Source: Poa pratensis
Taxonomy: Eukaryota > Streptophyta > Magnoliopsida > Poales > Poaceae
Length of the DNA stretch: 64,000 nucleotides
NCBI GenBank assembly: GCA_947311845.1
Contig: CAMZMU010000048.1
Location: 25,788,368-25,852,367 of the forward strand
Direction: 5' to 3'
Position 1 is the first letter of the stretch. Every line of letters begins with the position of its first letter. The notes under the pieces were generated by a model. That model was not told the DNA's origin. It did not search any database and saw only the letters and a list, made by a program, of their open reading frames with translations. A program made the translations under genes and the position numbers. Shown here one piece after another: positions 11,597 through 22,972 of this stretch.

Positions 11597-13750
11597 ATAA
11601 CTTCATCCCACTCGGGATGGCGTGGCTCACCGAGACGGAACATGTGACCTGGCACCACATAGGATGTGTCCATACATTCGCGTAAGCATGTTTTATGTCT
11701 GACTAGGACTATCAGTTTCTTTTTTAAGAAAAGGACTACCACAAATCTGATCCGTCCATTGGAAGCTCATGAAGTTTGGGTAGGCCGGCCCAACAAAAAG
11801 CCCATTTATTTTTAAAGAAGCCATGTACTATATCTGAAAAGAAAAAAAAACCTCTCAGCATGGAACCTTACATTATACTAGCACAAATACCCGTGCGTTG
11901 CAACGGGTAAACAAAAGTTAGATTATTCTTACGAAAATTAAAATAATAAAAAAATATTTGATCAATTTTTTCTATCAAGAGACTTCGGTTCTCTAATAAT
12001 CAGTAGCACATTGCAGTCTAGCACGAGGCCTTTTTTGTATTTCCCTCTCTCACCCGGTGACACGGTTGAAATGAGCTTTTCACTCTATCGACTTATCTGA
12101 TTCGCAAGGAGATATGAAGGTGGGATGCAACTCTTTTGGATGCAGACGTGGTAAAAGTTGATTATGTGTCGTATGGATCCTGACTTCTACATAAATCCTA
12201 ACAGATCGCATGTTTCGCACTTAAAAGCCTTTGCTGAACCTTTTCTGATCTTGTCCATTGTCCATGGATTAATTTCCAATTGCAGGCCATGCACATCCGC
12301 ATCCAAGATCCAACCTCCGGAGCAGGCTATTCAACCATGCAGACGTCCCAGCAACTGTCACATTCTCAATACTCACTGCCATGTGGACTACACTGTTAGC
12401 GATCAGCTACAATAAACCCCATTCATTCCATGCTTCTCTGATAATGAGAAGAAAAAAGATAGTGAGAAATAACCTGTCCACGAGGTTGTTAGAGCTGGGC
12501 AACACACACATACAGCTGGAGATATTGGCCCTGATGCTAGCGATCAAGCTAACCAGTACTCACCAATTAAAAACAGCACAAACGGGAATAGAAAACTGAT
12601 GATTTTCGGATCCGTTATTGCTAATAGCACGGTCTCGCGCGAACGGGTTGTTGGTACGTCCAGTTAACGGCACCAACCGGGGCGATGGCGACGGGAGCCA
12701 ACGGCGTTAGTCGGTGGATGGCCTCGCGCTAATGATCTGATCCCCGCTGTGATAATCAGTGGGCACATTTTCTCATCTCCCTCTTCTCTCCCCACCGACA
12801 GAAAGAAGGGGCGATGGCGCGTTTGTTTATTCCCCGAGGTGTCGGCCTTCATGTGTGGTTTTTAGCCTCCCATGACAGCCACCACCCCACGCCATTAGTT
12901 TAACCAAAGACTGGTGCTGATCGAGCGTTTCCGTTTTTGCCCCTCGATCGCGGCGTGCACCTAGCTGTGGAATTCCTTATGAATGCATATATAGGCATAC
13001 CATGTCCTCAATTCAGTTTTGCGAATCGTTGTCAGTTTGCGAACCATCATGAATGGAGTGGAGTTGTTATCTGCAATAACATGGGAATCAGCCCGAATTT
13101 TAGAATCCGTATGAGCATAGTGGCTGTCCCCATTGGCCAAGTTTGGCTAAATCAAAGTCACGACACTTTGGCATCAAACTTTGGGCAGGTTTATATACCA
13201 AAAAAACCCTGGTCAGATCTACGACAAAGTTTGCTGATGCGGGACTGAATTCGTCTGTCCAAGACAGACATTCAAACACGAATATCCAATTCCCAGCGCC
13301 AAAGCCGCGAGGTCGCACGCAGTCCCTGTCCGAACATCCATCCCAACAGCTGTACGCACGAGGGGCATTTCGGTAAAAAAACGCCCCCGGAGGTTGGGCC
13401 GTCACATCTGAGGCAAAGAGAAAAAAAACGATGCTTCCCGGCGATATAATCCCACCGAGGCGCGGAAGGAAGCGTCCGAGAGGAGACAGAGCAGCAGCGC
13501 ACCCGCGTCTCGTCTCGTCGCAGTAAAAACAGGGGAGGCGGCCGCCGCCGCACATGCTTTAAGTTCCACTCCCACCACCTCCTCCTCAGTCGCCTCCCAC
13601 ATCCACCGCCCCAGATCTCCAGCTCCCCGGCGGGCGCGCACCACCGCGGCCGCATTCGCCGCCGTACGGGGCGAACCGGGGATCGGTAGGTGCACAGCTG
13701 TTGCCTGCGGGAGAGGGAGTGTCGGTGGAGTAGTATCGGGTGGGAAGGAA
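11597..13750. other. intergenic DNA and upstream region of the COBRA-like gene
   Basis: No gene is supported. Near 11.88 kb there is a segment CCCGTGCGTTGCAACGGG that also occurs in variant form near 5.05 kb. The last few hundred bases are GC-rich and should hold the promoter and 5' UTR of the COBRA-like gene. Antisense frames over this part are chance frames of biased composition. Confidence 0.45.
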
Positions 13751-16477
13751 ATGGCGGCGGTTGGTGGATCCGCGGCCTGCTGCGCCGTGCTGCTCGCGGC
13801 GGTGCTGCTCTTCTCTGCACCGCCCACCGCAGGTTCGTCTCCTCTCCTTCTCTATCTCTACCTCTATCGTGCGCTCTGGTACCGCATCGTGCCGGGAGCC
13901 GGCGAATTGCGTAGATCCGTTGCCCCGATCGCCGCGGAGCATCGGTGAGACGGAGCGGCCTGCAGGTTCTGTTTGCGTGCGGGTCGGTCAATGCCACTCC
14001 CATTTCGCTAGTCCTGTCGGTGTCGGTGGCTCCAGCGCTGTGTCGGTGGCTTCCAATTTTGATCCCACTTGGTTAAATTCGTGCTCGTCGGAATTCTGAA
14101 CCCAAATTAGGAAGCTATATCCGTAACTGGGAGAGCAGCGTGTGTCAACCTTTCCCAGTGCCACTCTCTGCTGGTTCCTGTTCTAAACGTCCTTTCGTCG
14201 AGCTCTCTGACGATAGATCTGTCAAGGAGGAAAGCGAATTAGTAAAAAACGTCTCACTGAATCGTCTTTTGCTGCTAAAAATGCCAGTAACGAATTTAAG
14301 CCGACAGATCTTGCAATCAGGAATAAGGATGTAGCATAGAGTGCATCTAGTGTGTCAATTCACCTCCTTCTTTTGTTCTGTTCCCATATGTATCTGACAT
14401 ACACCCTTTCTTTGTTCATGCAGAGGCTTACGATTCGCTGGATCCAAATGGCAACATCACCATAAAATGGGATATTATTCAGTGGACTCCTGATGGTTAT
14501 GTGGTAAGTACCCACCCCTTCACGTCAACAGCTTGTACTTTGATCTCAACCTACCAGGCCATGATTTTTTACTGGATAGTTTTTTACCTTGACAAGTAGC
14601 ACCGACCAACGATTGATCACAAACTTTGCTAGCCACCAAGTGCAATTATCAGCCGATTATGGATACCTGGTCATCCTGTACCTGTCTCATGATTTTTTCC
14701 TCCAAACTTGTCATGTGCAGGCAACAGTCACAATGTTCAACTATCAACAGTTCCGACACATCCAAGCACCTGGATGGCAGCTGGGGTGGGCGTGGGCAAA
14801 GAAGGAGGTCATCTGGTCGATGGTGGGTGCTCAGGCCACTGAGCAGGGTGATTGCTCAAAATTCAAGAGCAGCCCTCCCCATTGCTGCAAGAAAGAACCA
14901 ACGATTGTTGATCTTCTTCCAGGCACCCCGTTCAACCAGCAGATTGCCAATTGCTGCAAGGCAGGAGTTATCAATACATTTAACCAGGACCCAGGAAATG
15001 CTGCTTCGTCCTTCCAGATTAGTGTGGGTCTTGCTGGAACTACCAATAAGACGGTTAAGGTGCCGAAAAACTTCACTCTCAAGGCCCCAGGTCCGGGATA
15101 CACATGTGGGCGTGCTCTTGTTGGCAGGCCGACCAAGTTTTTCTCCTCAGATGGGCGCAGGGCAACCCAAGCTCTTAGTAAGTTGCCCATCTATTGCTCT
15201 TTGTTGCTTGTTCTCAATTGTTTGAAATGAATACTTTGTGCAAATGCATTAGCAAGCTGAACCCTGAACACATGGAAATACTAGTTTAGCATGTTTCTGC
15301 TACTTAAACATGAATGAATGCTAGGTTATATTTTGTGTAAGATTAGTGAAAGGACTGAACCATTGAAATGAGAAGTAATATGTTCTCGAAAGGAGATAGA
15401 TACGTCACTTAGAATCAATATTAGCTCAGGCAGCCTATTTTAGTTAGTGTCGTTCTGTTGCACATAATGCATGTCAAATCCAGGAAGCATCGGACTGGTT
15501 CCATTTTTAATTTTTTTTATTGCAGCTAACTTTCTTTATTTAATGCGTTTTAACAAATAAACTCTCTATTCACAGTGACCTGGAATGTAACCTGCACATA
15601 CTCCCAATTTCTTGCTCAGAAGACTCCAACCTGCTGTGTCTCTCTCTCATCTTTTTACAATGACACTATTGTCAACTGCCCAACGTGCTCTTGTGGCTGC
15701 CAAAACAATATTACTCATCCAGGAAGCTGCGTAAAGTGAGTATAACTTGTTACTCTTTCACTTTCTATTAAGTTTCTAATTTTATGCAAAATTCCTTATG
15801 AATCCTATGCATTTTACAGTGACAATTCACCTTATTTACAATCTGCCATCAATGGCCCTGGAAAATATACTGGCCAGCCTCTGGTCCAATGTACTTCCCA
15901 CATGTGCCCGATAAGAATCCACTGGCATGTGAAGCTCAACTACAAGGACTACTGGAGAGTGAAAGTCACTATCACAAACTTCAACTATCGCATGAATTAT
16001 TCAGAGTGGAACTTAGTTGCCCAGCATCCTAACTTCAACAATATCACAAAGCTGTTTAGCTTCAACTACAAGCCGCTTACCCCATATGGAGGCCGCATAA
16101 GTAAGTTATTTTGTGATCTGTTTTATTTGGTTTCTTAATTAAAATGTGCCTCCTGTCTGATCGAGTATATTCCTTCCGCTTCAGATGATACTGCGATGTT
16201 CTGGGGAATGAAGTTCTACAATGATTTCCTCAATCAAGCTGGTCCGCTAGGAAACGCGCAGTCAGAAATACTGATGCGGAAGGACTCGGGGACTTTCACC
16301 TTAGACAAAGGATGGGCCTTTCCAAGGCGTGTGTACTTCAATGGTGATAACTGTGTCATGCCATCGCCCGACTCGTATCCATGGTTGCCTAATGCAAGCC
16401 CTCTAACAAAACAACCATTGACGCTCCCAGTCTTGGTATTCTCGATTGTGTTGGCTACTTTGCTGGCTTATGTATGA
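13751..16477 (+). CDS. COBRA-like GPI-anchored cell-wall protein, six exons, 450 residues
   Basis: COBRA-like proteins sit on the outer plasma membrane face and in the wall, and affect cellulose deposition and oriented cell expansion; grass members include the Brittle Culm1 group. Exons are 13751-13832, 14424-14503, 14721-15177, 15576-15735, 15820-16100 and 16185-16477. All introns are GT-AG and the exons sum to 1353 nt. The product opens with a signal peptide (about residues 1-28, VLLAAVLLFSAPPTA). It continues with the COBRA domain beginning YDSLDPNGNITIKWDI. The diagnostic cysteine-rich CCVS motif lies at about residues 226-229, within TCCVSLSSFYND and followed by CPTCSCGCQ. Many N-glycosylation sequons (for example NVT, NDT, NIT) are present. 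The C-terminus has a small-residue region (NASPL) before a hydrophobic tail (LPVLVFSIVLATLLAYV), as expected for GPI attachment. The frame is intact. I cannot say which numbered paralogue it is. Confidence 0.95.
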
Positions 16478-18359
16478 TGAATGAGATCAAGAGATTCAGC
16501 GACCTTCAAGTTGTTGTCAGGTTCCATGAGGTGCGCGGCAATGGATCATTTGTTCATTCAATTCCACGGTTGCATAGAAGAGACGTGTCGCGCTGAGGAA
16601 AGCTGATATGTGTGTGTTTTGTAAGTTAAAAGGGCCGAGAATGTATTTCTTGTTTGGTATATACTGGCCACAACACTTTGGTGAACTTAGTTACTGCAAT
16701 TTAGGTGATTACAGTTGCACCTTTTGTATTTATAGCAAACGGAATTTTTAATTGAACCATATGACTACCTTTCTTGTAGTAAATGTATGGGGTTCATAAT
16801 AATGTTTTGTATAATTTTGTGACACGGAGAGGATGCTGCTGGTTGTGATAATCTAGAATTGGTTTTGCTGACCCATCTCATCTTTGTACCAAGTTGCTGA
16901 GCTGAATGATTCTAGTGTTCAGTGTGCTAGATAACATGAACCAAAAGAAGCAAACGAAAATTAAAGGGTGAAAGAAACCACAACCGGAATATCAGAAAAG
17001 CTACAACAGAACTATTATGTCTAATGGGTTAATTCTCCTGACATTGCTTATCTATCTGCACAATCTGATATGCTTTTTTCCAAACGTCCTTTGATTTTTT
17101 TCCCATCTGTACTCTATTTCTCGTTTACCAGATGTTTCTGAATTCAAAGTGGTAGATGCTTGATTACTTATACGGTACGCCTTCGTGCCACAAGAGAGCA
17201 ACATTTCGTGAGGCAGCAAATGTAACTAGCGAAGATATGCTCTTCTTCTTTTCGAAACAAATGAAATGCTCATGCACGGCTACTTTGGAGAATGGACAGA
17301 CATGAGCCAAATTGAGATAGAGGGTCTTTTCCTTCCAAATTATAAGATGTTTTAGATATTTTAATGTGGACTAGATATGAACTTGCGATTTAGAAAAAGA
17401 TGAATCATCTTATAATTTGGAACGGAAGGGGTACTGTTCAAGCAAACATTCTGGTCAAACGAGGTGAACTAATTTATTCGAAATAGAGAAACACATCAAA
17501 ATTATTGCAAAATGCATCAATATATCATAGCAGCACAGAAATTCCTGGGAACATTTTACCGTAGCAAGGACGCTGTATTTGAGCCTCAGTGACACCATCT
17601 CTGCGAGGAATAAAGCATGCCTGGCATCCTTTGAAGGGAACCATGCCTTGCCTTGTCCCCAGCTTCACCCTGCTGCTGCTGCTGCTCTTCTGAAGTCTCA
17701 GGAGGACAGAGGAGAACGATATGCTCCCCATGGCCTGCTATATATATTACCCATGAGATGAGATGCAGTGCAATGGAAGGATTGGAGAGATGGTTCAACC
17801 GTAGCTGTTGGCTTGTTGGCTGGTTGTAGTTGCAAGCAAGCCTCAGGTTGAAGCTCAGCACCATCCTGGCCACCTTCCACATGTTTTGTTGTTGCTCCAC
17901 CTTCAAGCAATGCCAATCTGAGTGAGACCTCTGCACAATACTATCAGGCCAAGTGCATTCTTCCAGGTTACTCAACGCAATCAAAGAATAAGATCTCTTC
18001 AAATCTTACCTGGTGACTGTGAAACATCACCACTGGAGAAATGTCAAGAAGGGGGCCAGCAAAAGTTACCTGCTACCCTTCTGAAGTCTACTGCCCAACT
18101 ATCTGCACCTTGCAAGGCGATGCATTGTGAGGGAAAAGAGAGGTCAACATGAAAAAATGTGGAAAAAATTGCTAAATAGTAACCAAGTAGGCGTTCAGCG
18201 AGTCTCGACTCAAACCGAGTGACCAGCAAAGTTCATTTTGTTTGAATGTTACGAAACAATAATAACACGAATTTTGTCAGGTTTCTTTTTCAGAAGAAGG
18301 CGATAGATTGAAGAATCAGTATTCAGACGAAAAAAATAGTGGTTTGGTGATCAGAGTAC
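16478..18359. other. 3' flank of the COBRA-like gene and intergenic DNA
   Basis: The first few hundred bases are AT-rich and likely include the 3' UTR of the COBRA-like gene. A degenerate Stowaway lies at about 17.34-17.43 kb. Beyond it are short frames on both strands with serine or glutamine runs that arise from a small CTG repeat near 17.67 kb; none is convincing. Confidence 0.45.
17336..17431. mobile_element. degenerate Stowaway MITE
   Basis: The left arm (CCTTCCAAATTATAAGATG) pairs with the right arm (CATCTTATAATTTGGAACGG) and the right end is followed by TA. The left terminus has decayed from CTCCCTCCG. About 96 bases long. Confidence 0.65.
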
Positions 18360-19894
18360 GAGTCGCTACTGTAAGATCTGCATGATCTGCTCCTGGACCT
18401 GCGCCGACGTGAGCCGCTCCTTTCCTTCGAGTGGTGACCGCGACCACTGCGATTATGTTCTTCAAGACGCGGGTTTACTATGGCATGGTCTCGACTCCCT
18501 CCTGGAGTTTTTGGGATTTGGCGTATGGCCTTTGCCGCTAAGGCGAGTGATTTGATCTGTTGGCGATATAGTTTTGCATTGGGATCATCCGCTGGAGGCT
18601 TGATTGCCTCTAGGTATGCTGCAGCAGTAAAAGGGCGCCCGCAGCTGTTTTGGGTACTGGTACTCCCTCTTCGTCGAATGTCATGAAAGAGTGGTCTAAG
18701 TTGCGAGTGAGCGCTTCCCTCTCATCTTCCGCGAGGCGTGACAGCCTTGATCTGGGTCTTGCGTCTGCTCGCCCGGTGGAGCTCATGGAGAGCTGTCTTC
18801 TCCGTGCACTCGACAAGTTAGCTTGTTTTTTACGTTCTTCGAGTGTTGCTCTGACCTGCTGCAGTCGAAGTGATTCCTGCCAGTTGAAGTACTGGAAGGT
18901 CAATATCTCCTCTCGTGTTGCGTCCACTGGCATCATTGTGCACTCCTTGATGACTTTATCTGCTTTTGCTGCCATCTCAGCAGTAATTGTGAGAGTTGTG
19001 ACTCCATCCGGCATAGTAACTGTGCACGGGAATTCTGTAGGCCTGCGACTGGCCGCAATATCAGATGATTCTGCGGCGAAGGCAACGTAGACCTGCTGGG
19101 GTATCACCCGAGGGTATGTGTATGTGTTTTCGAGTCCCGTCATGGACTCGACGTCTTCATCGAGACTCATATCAGAGTTAGTATGCCAGTCGAACGGCCC
19201 ATCTGGGCGGAGTTCGCTGTCGATGTGTTCATCGCCTATGCTCATCTCGGTGTCGGCGAAGTTGTTATGGATCTCGAAGTCGAGGTTGTTGTTGGTGCAG
19301 ATCTTGGAGTCGACGTGGTTGTCGATATGAGTTTCGGGCTCATCGAAGTCGCTGAGGGAGATCCCGCAGTCGAAGCTATCCTCGAGTGGAAGATTGAGCT
19401 CGGGATCGTTTGTGCGGTATGCTGATTCAGCCTCCTCACCTTGGAGTTCTTTCGCAATGAACTCGTTGATCTCTCGAGTCGACATGGTTGTTGCAGACGA
19501 AGGGGCCGCAATCGATGGAGCCTCGAGTGCGGAAGTCACGAGTTGGCGTGGATCTGTCAAGTCCTGCATACCAAGCTTGTTTACGAAAAAATTGAACGAA
19601 CCAACGGTTAAACCCAAACCTTTCTCAAGATCAGCGAACGTCTCCTGGAATTCTGGCGAGTGTGGCTCGAAGTTCATCAGAGGATCTGATGTGCTTTTTG
19701 CATGTGAAGTTGGCGTGCTGCCGTTTGTCGAGTGAGTCGGTGAGTTGCCGTGTGCCGCCCGAGTCGGCGAGTTCTGGTTTGTTGATGCAGCCGGCGAGTT
19801 GCCGTTTGTAGATGCGATCGGCGAGTCGCCGTTTTCTGATGGAACCGAAGAAACCGTGAGTCCAGTATTATTCTTTCCCACAGACGGCGCCAAT
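18360..19894 (-). mobile_element. Gypsy-type retrotransposon remnant, gag region, minus strand
   Basis: Read on the minus strand, this begins with GGCGCCGTCTGTGGGAAAG. That sequence is typical of the primer-binding region just inside the 5' LTR of many cereal Gypsy elements. It continues into a gag-like coding region. No protease, reverse transcriptase or integrase follows and no 3' LTR is visible, so the copy is truncated at or before 18.36 kb. Confidence 0.6.
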
Positions 19895-19923
19895 TGACGA
19901 GGGGTTAACTCATCAAATCCCAT
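18610..19923 (-). pseudogene. gag-like frame of the Gypsy remnant, 437 codons, frameshifted at its end
   Basis: The frame is open for 437 codons, but its first ten or so codons run through the LTR edge and primer-binding region, so the true start is probably further inside. Near its N-terminus are imperfect repeats of an (N/H)(G/Q)NSP-type unit (about residues 29-70). The middle is acidic and aspartate-rich. The end is basic (SSARRRQLSMSS) and is followed by a stop near 18611. Another frame continues the gag-like homology past that stop (for example DDPNAKLYRQQIKSLAL), which indicates a small indel. A host gene is less likely, because the primer-binding motif sits at the start. Confidence 0.6.
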
Positions 19924-20424
19924 GGTTAAGGACCTAGGGTTGAGATTACGAGGGAGAGAACGTGGTAGAGCTGGTAGTTTCGTCGGCTGACAAGCAAAAG
20001 CAGGGATTTACCCAGGTTCAGGCCTCCGGAGAGTAACACCCTACTTCCTGCTTGTCTGGTATTGATCGTGTGAGATTATGCGGGCTACAATGGGGTCCTG
20101 GCGAGATGTTGATCTCGCTAGGGTTTGCGTGATTCGAGTATTGCGTGTCCAGGATCGGCGGCCCTCCCAGCCTTTATATAATAGGCTGGGTCTCGGGAGT
20201 TCGCAACCGACCCTGTTTACATGTAAGGAAAGTCTAAACCGACTATGCCTATGTCTAATCTTGGAGGGTACTCCATCTTGTTGAGCCTTTCGTCATGGGC
20301 TTCATGTAGGCTCTTGATAGTTGGGCCTTAGTCGACACGTGCACCAGGTACCCTTATGGTAGGGTACCCGGGATGTATATCCTTGTCATATGATCTTGAT
20401 AGGGTTTCTATTTTACCGATCTCA
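19895..20424 (-). mobile_element. probable 5' LTR of the Gypsy remnant
   Basis: On the minus strand this stretch ends CCCTCGTCA directly before the primer-binding region. It contains promoter-like sequence (CCTTTATATAATAGGC on the plus strand near 20.17 kb). The outer boundary at 20424, where a TGAGATCGG terminus would begin, is my best guess and has no target duplication to confirm it. Confidence 0.4.
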
Positions 20425-20763
20425 TGGTGTTAGTGGGAGACCGGGTTATAGGATAGTTGTCGTACTATCAAGAGGGGCTCTCAAGTGAGTAACTTGATCG
20501 CATCTTTGTGGAGAGTTGAAACCTTTGCATACTTGGCATATCATCTTTCTTGGCTCTTACTTGGTTTTTCTCCTTGTTGGGTTTTGGTGCTTGTTGTGAT
20601 CTTCATGACAAGCCCAAGTTCTCCGAAAACGGATTTCGTATGGAAAACCTCCATGTGTGTGAACTTAACTCTATTTATGGTTCTTCTTGTTGCTATCTTT
20701 CCAACAAAATTGGTTTCACCTCATTTGAATTTCGTACGTAAAAGTTATTGGGTTTGCAGTTTT

Positions 20764-20990
20764 CGCTCTGGAGGTTGTCGGAATATCCGATCCAGGTTGG
20801 CTCGGATTATCCGATTCTCAAGGTTGCTCGAAATCGGCTAAGGACTTAAAGCAACCAGTTTTGTGTCGCTCTGGAGTTTGTCGGAATATCCGATCCAGGT
20901 TGGCTCGGATTATCCAATTCTCAAGGTTGCTCGAAATCGGCTAAGGACTTCAAGCAACCAGTTTTGTGGCGCTCTGGATTATCCGATCCT
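20764..20990. repeat. 103-base tandem repeat in the LTR remnant, two full copies and a partial third
   Basis: CGCTCTGGA recurs at 20764, 20867 and 20970. Each copy holds TCGGAATATCCGATCCAGG and CGGATTATCC segments, which are themselves short inverted repeats around AATATC and TTATCC. The third copy is cut short. The array lies just upstream of the TATA box. Confidence 0.85.
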
Positions 20991-21041
20991 GACTTGTGTC
21001 GGAATATCCGACTCCCCTGTCTGCAACGGCTACATTTCTGG

Positions 21042-21061
21042 GAGGGGTATAAAAACCCCTC
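21042..21061 (+). promoter_or_regulatory. palindromic TATA box of the LTR remnant
   Basis: GAGGGGTATAAAAACCCCTC is an inverted repeat centred on the TATA core. The same arrangement occurs in both LTRs of the complete Copia element (at 23667-23686 and 40639-40658, where the sense core is TATAAATA). Confidence 0.6.
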
Positions 21062-21945
21062 CACCTACCTCCAGCCAGGCCAGCACGTTTTTCTCTCTCC
21101 CCCACCATTGTTGACCTTGTAAAGCTTGCCCCTCTCTCAATTCCTCCCATGATTCTTGCATATCTTTGAGGAAAAAGAGAGAGGGAACTAGATCTACATT
21201 TCCACCAATCCATCTCTCCTCTAAGTGAGGGGAACCCTTTCGATCTAGTTCTTGAAGTTCCATTTGTTGAGTTATTCTTTGTTCTTCCTCTCTTCTCCCC
21301 CATAAGCATTAGTTGCTTTTGGTGGGATTTGAGAGTGAAGAATTTGAGCACTTGTGCTCTTGCCTTTGCTTTTGTGCATCGGTTTGCTCTCTCCACGAGG
21401 ATTCGTGGAAGTGAAAGTTCGTGAGCTTGTTACTCTTGGGTCGTTGGACCCTAGACGGTGATTGAGACCTTTGTAGGTTGTGCCTCAAGATTATTGTAAG
21501 GGACTCGATTTCCGCCCAAAAGGAAATCAATAGTGGAAGGTGAACCGAGCTTTTGTGCGAGGTTCATCGGAGAATAGGGTGAGGCCATTTGTGGCGTCTT
21601 GAGTTTGAAACTCACACCCCTCCAACGAGACGTACTCCCCTAAAAAGGAGGAACTCGGGAATACATCATGATCTCCGCGTGCCTCGGTTATTTCTATACC
21701 CGAACTCTTTACTTATGCTATTTACATTGTGATAGCCTTCGTGTTTGAAGTCTATATCTTGCTATCACCTTGTTACTTGTCTTGCTTAGCATAAGTTGTT
21801 GGTGCACATAGGTGAACCTAGTATATTTAGGTTGTATGCTTGTTAAATTAAAACACCTAGTTTTATTCCGCATTTATCAAGCCTAAACCAGAAAAGTTTT
21901 AAATCGCCTATTCACCCCCCTCTAGGCGACATCCTTGTCCTTTCA

Positions 21946-22972
21946 AAAGTGACAATTCATCATATCCTAATAAACACAACATAGCATAGCAATTACATCA
22001 TATGAATTTCGATCATGTAGGGCAACTCAGGCGACTTTTATATTGAAGAACAAAGGAGAGAGATTGTTATTTAGCTACTGCTATGGATCCATAGTCTAAG
22101 GGTGGACTACTCACACATCATCGTGGATGCGCCAATGATTGTGTAGGGGTGTCTGGTGATGATTATTGCTGGGTTGCGCAACGAAAACTTAAAAATTTCG
22201 CTTAGCATATTACGCAACAGCCCAAGATCTATACTATGAAGATATGTAGCACCCCATAATGCTAGATCCAGAAAACTTACTACAACCATTGCGGAAGATC
22301 TTGTTGTAGTCGAAGTAGATGTTGGTGAAGCCTGATGAAGAATCTCGCGTCCACACCGGGAGGTGAGATTGCTTTCGATTCTTGTCGTCGAGGGACTACT
22401 CGTGCAGCCCCGCTCTAGCAGTATCCACACGTACACCGCGCCAATTCATCAGCGTTTCGCCGTCCAGAGCTACTTGCAACCGACGAAGAGAGACTGCCTT
22501 GCGGCGTAGTTTAGGTGGTTGATCAAATCAAACTTGATTAGAGCAATATGAGATTAGAGAGATCTAATTCTCAACACATGAGATCTACTAGAGAGAGTAG
22601 AACAATGTCTAATTAGAGCGCCGTCTAATTAGAACAACTTCTGATTGCACAATATCAAGAGAGAGGAACTAGTGCAAACTTGGATTGATCCAACCCATGG
22701 GGTTGGGGTTGTTTATATAGGTGGCCAAAGGGTAGGGGAACTTGGGCAAGGGGAAAGTCCCCTAGCCCAATTCGGTTTGGGAGGGGGAGTTGGAGTCCAA
22801 TTCCAACTCGCCTCTTCCCCCCTTTCCTTGTGCTCCAACCCGGGTGGGGCCCACGTCGCACCGACCCCGGGTGGGGCCCACACCGCCGCCTGGCCCGCCG
22901 CTGCCGTCGCCCGCCCACGCGCCTCCGCCGCCGTCGCCTCCCTCCATGGGCCGTACGGCCCATTAGGGTTTC
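21946..22972 (-). mobile_element. LTR-like remnant that received the Copia insertion (left part)
   Basis: The text TAGCTACTGCTATGGATCCA and GACTACTCACACATCATCG matches in style the internal part of the pol-less family's LTRs, read antisense, though it is a different family. A TATATAGG segment lies near 22.71 kb. The stretch is cut at 22972 by the Copia element and resumes after 41137. Its left end abuts another LTR remnant, so full ends cannot be defined. Confidence 0.45.

Larger units (their letters stand above)
20425..21945 (+). mobile_element. LTR remnant or solo LTR related to the Copia LTRs, plus orientation
   Basis: The right end (CACCCCCCTCTAGGCGACAT then GTCCTTTCA) resembles the 3' end of the complete Copia LTRs in this window read in sense. 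A TATAAAAA box at 21048 lies in the palindrome GAGGGGTATAAAAACCCCTC, also shared in form with those LTRs. No internal region follows. No target duplication pairs the two sides, so the left boundary is approximate and may be a truncation. Confidence 0.6.

Noticed and set aside
13272..14003. 243-codon minus-strand frame
   Set aside because: It is antisense to the 5' region and first exon of the COBRA-like gene and shows only compositional bias.
14626..15225. 199-codon plus-strand frame and the antisense frame at 14831-15190
   Set aside because: Both are shadows of COBRA-like exon 3 in other frames.
17586..18002. 138-codon minus-strand frame with glutamine run
   Set aside because: The run comes from a small CTG repeat; no homology or splice context supports it.
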